Source of the DNA: Nostoc sp. FACHB-892
GTDB taxonomy: Bacteria > Cyanobacteriota > Cyanobacteriia > Cyanobacteriales > Nostocaceae
Direction of reading: 5' to 3'
Length of the DNA stretch: 64,000 nt
Assembly (NCBI RefSeq): GCF_014698795.1
Contig: NZ_JACJTR010000036.1
Span: 1-64,000 of the forward strand
The notes beneath the pieces are model-generated. The model did not search any database. It was not told the DNA's origin and saw only the letters and a list, made by a program, of their open reading frames with translations. Position 1 is the stretch's first letter, and each line of letters opens with the position of its first letter. Shown here one piece after another: positions 34,890 to 42,600 of the stretch. A program made the position numbers and the translations under genes.

Positions 34890-34963
34890 GGGAAAGGGGG
34901 AAAGGGCAAAGGGGAAGGGAATGAAGAAATTTACCTTTCCCCCTTTCCCTTTAACCTTTTCCC
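34890..34963. repeat. Purine/pyrimidine STRR element D
   Basis: GGGAAAGGGGGAAAGGG (34890 onward) and CCTTTCCCCCTTTCCCTTT (34934 onward) are reverse-complementary arrays around a 12-bp loop. Together they could form a long hairpin just upstream of the 34533-34859 gene. Confidence 0.65.
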
Positions 34964-34979
34964 AGGCGAAGCCCAAGAC

Positions 34980-35837
34980 TTACGCTGTTACTAACTCCGC
35001 TTTTTCCAGCAGTCGTTGCAATCTATCGCCAGTTAGCTGTTCTAACGGTTGGTCTAAAATATATTCATCAAGAATGGATTTACTATCAGTAGACACATCC
35101 AGCATTGACAATGAGCGCACAGCATCATAGACCGAGTTAGAATACTGCTGCTGGACTGAATAACGCCTCTTCACCCACCAGTCACTAAGCAATTCGCAAT
35201 TCGCAGTTCGCAATTCGCAATTGTGAACGTAATTAGTAATTGAATCATTACAGGTGCAAAGCTTCCTGTTTTTAGGCATGGGGTGTAATTGCGAATTGCG
35301 ACTTGCGAATTGCGAATTGTTGTAGTTCTGGCACTCGTTGAAGATATGCGCCATGATTTGGTTTTCGGTCGTGGGGGGTGTTGCTTCTTTCTCCTGCACA
35401 GGTAATGAACCATCTTTGTAGTGAGTGCAGATGAAGCGATCGCAACGCATTAGAGTGTTGGCACGAAATATTTCTTTATCGTTGACCATGACTACCCAGC
35501 GTTGCGTTAAATGGTTGTCGTCATAGCTAATGCTGGCTACCAGTTTGTCATCAGCGTAATATTCGTGATGGTCAAACGAGATTTCGACTATTGTGAGGGG
35601 TTCAGGAGCTACGGCTTGGGCTTGGTCGGCTATGAAGTGGTCGAGTTCGGCTTGGGCGAGGGCTTGGTTGTCAACCTTCTGAAGCTGGGCGGATTGGTGG
35701 GTGATGATTGCGTTTACCCAGGTTTGGGCCGCTCTTTTGTCCCCGGTGGGTGTAACGCCTAATTCAGCAGCGATTCTTTTGAGACGGGGGAGAGTGTAGC
35801 GCGAGAGGGCTTGCTGTGTGTATTGCGGATGTGTCAT
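34980..35837 (-). CDS. Hypothetical protein interrupted by an STRR element
   Basis: 285 residues. The N-terminus (YTLPRLKRIAAELGVTPTGD, KRAAQTWVNAII) is SAP-like, a short helix-turn-helix motif often used to bind DNA. The central part contains residues coded by STRR arrays (NNSQFASRNSQLH and NCELRTANCELL). The C-terminal end (LDEYILDQPLEQLTGDRLQR) is likely original. The frame stays open across the 130-bp insertion. Divergent from the XRE gene at 36005 across a strong inverted repeat. Confidence 0.6.
   Translation of the reverse strand: MTHPQYTQQALSRYTLPRLKRIAAELGVTPTGDKRAAQTWVNAIITHQSAQLQKVDNQALAQAELDHFIADQAQAVAPEPLTIVEISFDHHEYYADDKLVASISYDDNHLTQRWVVMVNDKEIFRANTLMRCDRFICTHYKDGSLPVQEKEATPPTTENQIMAHIFNECQNYNNSQFASRNSQLHPMPKNRKLCTCNDSITNYVHNCELRTANCELLSDWWVKRRYSVQQQYSNSVYDAVRSLSMLDVSTDSKSILDEYILDQPLEQLTGDRLQRLLEKAELVTA
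35190..35319. repeat. STRR element E (inverted heptamer arrays)
   Basis: Array of AATTCGC heptamers (35190-35223) and an inverted array (35287-35319) flank 63 bp inside the gene at 34980-35837. The interior differs from elements A and B. Confidence 0.8.
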
Positions 35838-35915
35838 GATAAAAATTCCTTATTTTTAAGGGCAGAGAAAGCGCTTTTGATTGCGAGTCGGGGGCGCTTT
35901 CTCCATATTTTTATA

Positions 35916-35961
35916 GTACACTACTAGTTTATAGTGTGTCAACTATAAGCTAGTAGTGTAT
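35916..35961. promoter_or_regulatory. Large inverted repeat, probable operator
   Basis: Arms GTACACTACTAGTTTATAGT and ACTATAAGCTAGTAGTGTAT match as inverted repeats at 18 of 20 positions, separated by 6 bp. It lies 44 bp upstream of the XRE gene and 79 bp upstream of the divergent gene, so a dimeric repressor bound here could control both. TATAGT sequences inside the arms could be -10 boxes. Confidence 0.65.
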
Positions 35962-36004
35962 AGTAAAACTATCAGTTAACGCTTTACTCTAAGGAGGTGG
36001 TAGT

Positions 36005-36265
36005 GTGATTAGTACAAGAATGCGGATAAGACAAGTCAAAGAAGTAGAGATTGAAGGGCTAGGAGAGCGCATTAAGCAAGCCCGGCTGGATTCTAGTAAG
36101 TCCCTAGAGCAAATATGCGATGAAGTTGGTGTTTCGCGGACTTACTGGTATGACGTTGAAAAGGAAACTCTCAAAGGAGCGCTTTCAATTGAAAATCTTC
36201 GCAAAATTGAAGGAGTTTTAGGGGTTGATTTTGGTGTAAGCCTAGAAGGAGATCCTGAGATTTAA
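36005..36265 (+). CDS. XRE-family helix-turn-helix regulator
   Basis: 86 residues from a GTG preceded by a near-perfect Shine-Dalgarno (AAGGAGGTGG). The HTH reads LGERIKQARLDSSKSLEQIC then DEVGVSRTYWYDVEKE. It resembles small plasmid or phage repressors. The inverted repeat at 35916-35961 immediately upstream is the obvious candidate operator for autoregulation and for repression of the divergent minus-strand genes. Stand-alone; the next gene starts 109 bp downstream. Confidence 0.82.
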   Translation: MISTRMRIRQVKEVEIEGLGERIKQARLDSSKSLEQICDEVGVSRTYWYDVEKETLKGALSIENLRKIEGVLGVDFGVSLEGDPEI

Positions 36266-36374
36266 TCATGCTACTGTCAATCCACAAGTTTTGTTGGTAA
36301 GGATTTTGGGGTAGACAATTGCAGCAAACCATCACACTTTAAGAAAATGTCGCTGAACTAAAAGAGATGGAAAT

Positions 36375-37316
36375 ATGACTAAGCCATCCTCTAAGCGTAA
36401 AAAGGCCACCGTCCCTGCATCTAATAACAGCACGCCACCAGATAGCCTTGTCCAAGAAGAAAATCCAAGCGTTGCAACAATCACCGTTACTGCCGTTGAA
36501 ATACCCGAATTAACTGAGCAAGAGATTTGCGATCGCCTGCACCTCGAGCGGAAGGTGGAACGGGCGTTTTTTGAGGCAGGTAAGGCACTCTCCGAATTGC
36601 GTGATCGCAGACTGTACCGTTCGACGCATAAAACATTTGAGGATTATTGCCGCGATCGCTTTGGTCACAGCCGCCAAAAGTCGAACTACTTGATTGCAGC
36701 AGCTGATGTGTACGAAAATTTGACAACAATTTGTTGTCAAAATTTGGGAATTGAGGATTTGACAACAAATGGATCACAAATCTTACCTACCAGTGAAGGT
36801 CAAGTTCGACCAATGACGAAGCTAGAACCTCAAGAGCAATGGCAGGTGTGGCAAGCAGCAGTGCAACAAGCTGATGGCAAAGTGCCAACTGGGCGTGTTG
36901 TCAAAGATGTGATTGAGCGAATTCTAGAGCGTACTAAAGCCCCTAATCCTTACCACCTTGGCGAAGTTTGCCAAATCCTTGCAAAAGACAATCCCGAATT
37001 AAGAGGCAAAGGTGGCTGCTGGGGTATCGTTAACCATGTGGGCGAATTCAGTTGCACAGTCACAATGTGGAATGGGGAGTACACTGTCAGAATTGACCAC
37101 CTGAAGCCACTGAATTACCTGGAGTCGGAATGTCAGCAGATGCAGCAGATTAGCGATCGCATCAGTAAGCTGCGAGAAAATGAGAGCTTAGAAGAGGCTG
37201 CCCGTGCTGTGCTGAAGCATCTGGGGGAACTGAAGCGACCGTATTTGACTGTGGTGGAGGAGAAATTGTTAGGTTTGATTGAGAAAGAATACGGGGATGA
37301 AACAAGTTTTGATTGA
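36375..37316 (+). CDS. Plasmid-type DNA-binding hypothetical protein
   Basis: 313 residues. The N-terminal disordered tail is followed by ICDRLHLERKVERAFFEAGK, then THKTFEDYCRDRFGHSRQKS and NYLIAAADVYENL. This is a helical region typical of a protein family common on Nostocales plasmids and elements. The C-terminal part (PNPYHLGEVCQILAKDNPEL, then GCWGIVNHVGEFSCTV) forms a small beta-rich domain. A role in partition or regulation is plausible but unproven. Inside it lies a TGACAAC palindrome (36719-36741) that codes for residues TTICCQN. The palindrome looks inserted. Confidence 0.6.
   Translation: MTKPSSKRKKATVPASNNSTPPDSLVQEENPSVATITVTAVEIPELTEQEICDRLHLERKVERAFFEAGKALSELRDRRLYRSTHKTFEDYCRDRFGHSRQKSNYLIAAADVYENLTTICCQNLGIEDLTTNGSQILPTSEGQVRPMTKLEPQEQWQVWQAAVQQADGKVPTGRVVKDVIERILERTKAPNPYHLGEVCQILAKDNPELRGKGGCWGIVNHVGEFSCTVTMWNGEYTVRIDHLKPLNYLESECQQMQQISDRISKLRENESLEEAARAVLKHLGELKRPYLTVVEEKLLGLIEKEYGDETSFD
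36719..36741. repeat. TGACAAC palindrome, site 4 (inside a gene)
   Basis: Arms TTTGACAACAA and TTGTTGTCAAA, perfect, one-base spacer. A half site (TTTGACAACAA) follows at 36758. Both lie in coding sequence and keep the frame. Confidence 0.7.
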
Positions 37317-37410
37317 AATGGGTATACCCTGAAAACTATGAAGGCAAAATTTAGCAACTGCGGGAGGAGATATTGTACCAATTCAATTAATGATTGCAAC
37401 ACATTTTTGG

Positions 37411-37438
37411 GTAGAGACGCGATGAATCGCGTCTCTAC
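37411..37438. repeat. 28-bp hairpin, GTAGAGACGCGAT family
   Basis: GTAGAGACGCGAT and ATCGCGTCTCTAC are perfect inverted arms with a 2-base centre. Copies of this palindrome are widespread in Nostoc-like genomes as interspersed repeats and may end transcription. The rest of 37317-37687 is AT-rich and must hold the promoter of the KAP-type gene. Confidence 0.8.
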
Positions 37439-37687
37439 AGATGATCTATTTGTCGCATTCTTTTTTCAAATTGGTATTACTAATGCAATCTAGTATGAAA
37501 ATCCAATCCAAGGATGTACAAGTTATAGTAAATTAAAACTATAAAGCCTACGAACACCATAAATTCTAATGTTCAGGATATGAATATATCGTAGCTTTCA
37601 CATCTTTATAATTTTGAATACATTGTAACTTGTGATTATAATACTCCTGTATAATAAGAGTGATGCATACATAAACGGAAGCATAAA

Positions 37688-39379
37688 ATGTCTATTGAGC
37701 TAGTCAGGAATCAGATCAATAAATTCTTGATCAATGAAACGCCAGAAGTACTGGCAATCCGAGGTAAATGGGGGGTTGGTAAAACATTTGCCTGGAATAA
37801 ATTTCTTGAAGATGCTAAAAAAGAGAGAAGAATTACTTTAAGACGATATGCATACGTATCATTATTTGGCTGTAACTCATTAGACAGTCTGAAACTCAGA
37901 ATATTTGAGCAGGTAATAGATACTGATTCCATTGGTTTGAAACCGAGCATTGAAACATTTATAAAAAGTATAGAAAGCTTAACTCTTGGCAGAAATCTTT
38001 TAAAGTTTATTCCTAGCTTACCTTCTTTTAAAAATGCAAATTTATCTTTATTTATAGATAGTGTTGCTTTTCTATCTCTTAACAAAGTACTTATTTGTAT
38101 TGATGATGTTGAACGAAAAGGAGATGGGTTAAAAATTCGTGATTTATTGGGTTTTATTTCGGTATTAAAAGAAGAAAAAGATTGTAAGATTGCTATTATA
38201 TTAAACGATGAATCGTTGAGTAATAATGAAGATGAGGCATTGAAGACATACCGGGAAAAAGTTATCGATATAGAGTTACTATTTGATCCAACACCAGAAG
38301 AATGTTCAGAAATAGCTATTCCTTCGGAGTGTTATTATTCATCGAAAATTAAAGAATTTTCTAAAAATCTAAGAATAAACAATATCAGAATTATTAGAAA
38401 AATTCTTAGGTTATCTAACCAACTCGAACCCTTGTTAAAGGGGTATGAGCCAGAATTGTTGCATCAGTCCTTACATACTATGACTCTCCTCGCTTTATGC
38501 TATTTTCAGAAGGACAATAACAAAATTCCTAGTTATGAATATTTAAAGAATCTTGGTTATAAAATGTATGGGTTGAATGATAAAAAAGAAACCGAAGAAA
38601 ACAATGAATGGAAAGCATTTCTTAGAAAATATTCATTTTATAATATAGATGAGTTTGATTTAGAAATTGCAAAAGCTATAGAGAATGGTTTTTTTAATGA
38701 ATCTTCACTATTAGCAGAGGCAGATAAATTAAATGCTAAAATTATAGCTAATAAATCAAAGAATTCCTTCTCAGAAGCCTGGAATAAATATCATAATACT
38801 TTTGATAGTAATGAAATAGAACTTGTAGCATCACTCTATGAGAGCTTTAAAGAAAATGCTCAGTATATAGATCCTATGAACTTAAATAGTACTGTTAAAC
38901 TTTTGCGGGACATAGGTGAAAATGAGAAGGCAGATGAAATAATTGAGCTTTATATTCAGAATAGAAAAAATGATAAAGAAATATTTGATCTAAAAAGATA
39001 TCCATTTGCCAGTGATATAGATGACCAAAGATTGATCGAAAGATTTAATTCTGAGAATAAGTGTTATAACGATGATAGAAGCCCAGAAGAAGTTATTAGT
39101 AGTTTAGTGGGTAAGAATGGATGGAACCAAAGTGATATAGAGATACTTTCTTCTTTGACTGTGGATGATTTCTATCAAATATTTACCAAGCAAAATGGTG
39201 ATCATTTATCATACTGGATCGATGCTTGTCTTCAGTTCGCACAGATACTCAATCCTTCCGAAGAACAGAAAGTGATATCTAATAACGCTAGGGAAGCACT
39301 TGTCAGAATTGGAAAGCAGAGTTCACTAAATGCACGGAGAGTTGCTAAGTTTGGTATAAAAGTTGAAAGTGATGCATAA
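37688..39379 (+). CDS. KAP-type P-loop NTPase
   Basis: 563 residues. Walker A is GKWGVGKT (26-33) and Walker B is VLICIDDVER (134-143), the pattern of KAP/STAND-related P-loop NTPases (P-loop plus a DD-E/R acidic Walker B). The rest is a long helical region with no membrane segment or effector domain that I can identify. Codon use is very AT-rich and there is no HIP1 site, unlike the genes to the left. NTPases of this class are frequent sensors in bacterial conflict systems. It stands alone at the edge of the defence island and converges on the helicase operon. Function is inferred from fold and context. Confidence 0.7.
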   Translation: MSIELVRNQINKFLINETPEVLAIRGKWGVGKTFAWNKFLEDAKKERRITLRRYAYVSLFGCNSLDSLKLRIFEQVIDTDSIGLKPSIETFIKSIESLTLGRNLLKFIPSLPSFKNANLSLFIDSVAFLSLNKVLICIDDVERKGDGLKIRDLLGFISVLKEEKDCKIAIILNDESLSNNEDEALKTYREKVIDIELLFDPTPEECSEIAIPSECYYSSKIKEFSKNLRINNIRIIRKILRLSNQLEPLLKGYEPELLHQSLHTMTLLALCYFQKDNNKIPSYEYLKNLGYKMYGLNDKKETEENNEWKAFLRKYSFYNIDEFDLEIAKAIENGFFNESSLLAEADKLNAKIIANKSKNSFSEAWNKYHNTFDSNEIELVASLYESFKENAQYIDPMNLNSTVKLLRDIGENEKADEIIELYIQNRKNDKEIFDLKRYPFASDIDDQRLIERFNSENKCYNDDRSPEEVISSLVGKNGWNQSDIEILSSLTVDDFYQIFTKQNGDHLSYWIDACLQFAQILNPSEEQKVISNNAREALVRIGKQSSLNARRVAKFGIKVESDA

Positions 39380-39655
39380 CAGGTAAGCTTTAGCTAGTAA
39401 AAAAGTTGACTTACAGTTATACTGGCTCCTGCCAAGAGAATAGCTTGAAAGTACATTTAGTTCATTAGCTATTAAAATTACAAATTCTACAAACAAATGC
39501 AACAAATGGGCAACACTAGACTCCACCAATCCTCAGCAGCTACAGTAAGCTTCAATAGCTTAAACTTCATCAGTTAGGGGCGATGATATAAGTGTTGGCA
39601 AATGTGTTGATGGTGCTGTGGCTTCACCAGATAAATTAGAAGATTTGGTTCTAGG

Positions 39656-42600
39656 TTATAAACTTGCTAAAACAAGCAATTCAGTTTGCCAACCTTCACT
39701 ATGGCTTAAGGTAAGGACAGTATAACCAGTCTCGTACCTAAGATTATCGCGCTCAATTTTATCTTGCTTGCGCTGATCGGGGCTATCATGAACTGAACCG
39801 TCACAAAAAACAGCGATCGCCTCTTCCTGATAAACAAAATCTGGTTTACAGTTTGCCTCTGGAATAAATTTCTGAGCAGCATCAGGTAATTTGTACCCCC
39901 GTTGATAAATTTCTTGCAAAACCACACGCTCAAAATCAGAGTTAGGGTCTGTTTGCTCCAGCAATTTTTGATATTGCTGATCGCGAGAAAGCCCTTTAAC
40001 TTGAGTAATAACGCTACTCTCCAGTAATAGGTCAAGCCAAGGTTTGATGAGGTGACGATTTATCAGTGCATGGTCAAATTGATTGCGGTAAGAGAGCAAA
40101 CATTCATAGCAAGCTTGAATACAACTGTCTTTAGGTTGTGTAAAATGACAAATATCGAAAGCTGCATCAGCAATTTTTCTAAATGCCTCTGGTTTTTCTA
40201 ATAGCTGAGAGAGTACACCTGCACCACCTTCAGCAGCTTCCCAGAACAGTAAATACTTGCCTTCACCTAGTCGTTCGGAGTCGAGTTCATCAGCTTCTAA
40301 TTTGTAAACGGCTTGAATTGCAGTTTCTAAGGTGTATTGCAAGGTGGCAATAAAAGCTTCTCTGTCCTCAACAGGAACATTTAATGGCTCAACAATCAAG
40401 ATATTGCAAGTATCATCGACCATTAAATTCACTTCGGTATGCAAGCTATCGGGTGTCTGTTGAGTCTGTGGATTTTTATGGTCGCCCCATACACCCGTTG
40501 TTGGATTGAGCTTAAATCCTCGTTCTTCTCTATTCTTCTTCAGTCCCCGATTAATTCGCCAAATGGTAGCTGTAGCTCCATAGGTTAATTTGAACAGTGG
40601 CGTACCGTCAGCAGCTTGAACAATAGCTGATTCCCGCTTTTGGCTAGCGTAACGGAAATGTGTGGTGATGTTGTAGCCATACTTGAGCCGTTCTTCTTCG
40701 TCGCAGGTAATGCGTTCTCGACGACGAGCGATCGCAGTTTCCATTGGCAGTACGCGAGTCAATTTGGCTACATTGCCATGAGCATCAGGTTTAATTTCTG
40801 CGCCGCAGTTTTCACAAGTGTCACGAAAAGCGCCATCGTGGTAATACCCGCAGTTAGCACAAACGCTCACCCGTTTATACTCGCCTTCAATGCCACCAAC
40901 AGGTACTTTAGTTTTGGCCACCATGAATTTACTACCTTCGTAGTAAAGGATGTTGTTGGGAGCAAATTCCCGTAATGCCATTGAGCGGGGGCGAGAGATG
41001 AATTCACCACCTTCACCAGCCGGAATAAATGCTCGGACTGGCAAGCGAGGGAAGTTAAATCCTGGTAAAAATCCTTCGGCAGCAAAGTAACGATAAGGAT
41101 AAAATTCAAACTGGGAATTACTTTTGCCTTGGCTGTGTCCGACGAGTAAATCAATTTGTCGTTGTGCTTCTCGTGCCTGTGCTTCCGCATTGTTACGTTC
41201 TTCCTGGGCAACATCACCTCTAGCAAAACGGTCAATAGTACGGCGAGCAGATTCTAACTGCTTGACTGATTCTGTGTACAATTCTCGCCAGCGCTTACAG
41301 GCTCGGTCAAAAGCATTCAAAGCATTTTCAATGGTTAAATGTAACCAATTTACAGAATACCAAGAAGCTTTTTGCAGATCCTCTTGGCAGAAAAAATCTG
41401 AGAAAATAGACTGAGCGGCTTGCAGACATTGGGTTAATTTGGATTGGCTCAGGGTAAGTTCTTGGCGAATTCTGTCTTTGAGGGGATAGTTTTCTAATTC
41501 CAAATCCAAGATTTTATTCATAGAATCTTCCAAGTAAACCCCAGTATGTGCCAGCCAAATCGAGTAAACATGAGATTTAATTAAATCCTGGTTGGCTAGC
41601 TCTAGTTTTGGTGGAGCAACTACCCCAGCAACCATTTGATTTTGGCGTTTGAAAAAGTATTGATCGTGACCGCTACCAATGGAAGCATAAGTAATGACTA
41701 AAGCTTGTTGTCCACTTCTACCAGCACGACCACTACGTTGGGCGTAATTTGCGGGGCTAGGAGGAACGTTTCGGAGATGGACAACGCTAAGGTCGGAAAT
41801 GTCGATGCCTAATTCCATTGTCGGAGAACAAAACAATGCAGCTAATTGTCCTTGACGGAATTTTTCTTCTCGTTCTTGACGGTCTTTGTTGCTTACCTGT
41901 CCGGTATGTTCTCGCCCTTCCATCGTTTGGATTTGCAAGGCATTGGTTTGGTAAAAACCTTGGAAAAATTGGTTAACTGATATATTGGGCTTATCGTTAC
42001 CCTGCAAACGACGCGATGTTAAGGGATCAGTAGGGATTTCCTTGAGGTTGGTTGCTTTCCATAGTAGTGAGTCTATGCGTAGCTGTACCTCAGATTTTTC
42101 TTGCACTAGGTAGCCAGCATCACACAAAGCATCAATTAGAGTAGTGATTAAGCTGTTGAACTCTACATCTGTTAAAAGTTGGCTGCGGAGTGACCAAGTG
42201 TTTGGCGATCGCAAAAATCGTCCAATTTTACTTCTAGTAGTAAGTTTGACTTTTGCTTTTTCATTACCACCAGTGCTAATAGTTGCCCAAGTTGCTAAGT
42301 ATAAATATTCGTTCTCATCAAATACCCAAGGTTCTTTAAGAGCTTGAATGACTTCGCTTTTGAGTGAATCTTTTTGGTTTGGTTGTAAAAGTTTGGCATC
42401 AATTGCTAATTCTCGCCTCAGATGGTTGAGGAATGCTTGGGTAACGATGAAACGTTCTTGTGGAGTGGCTTGTAGTAAAAGAGAATGGCGGTGTTTTTGC
42501 CAAAGATTGTTGTCAGCACAGGCTTCTTGGAGTCCGTCATACTCAATTATCAACAGTCCGCACTGTTCAAGGTTGGGTTGAACAATGCGCCACCCTCGAC

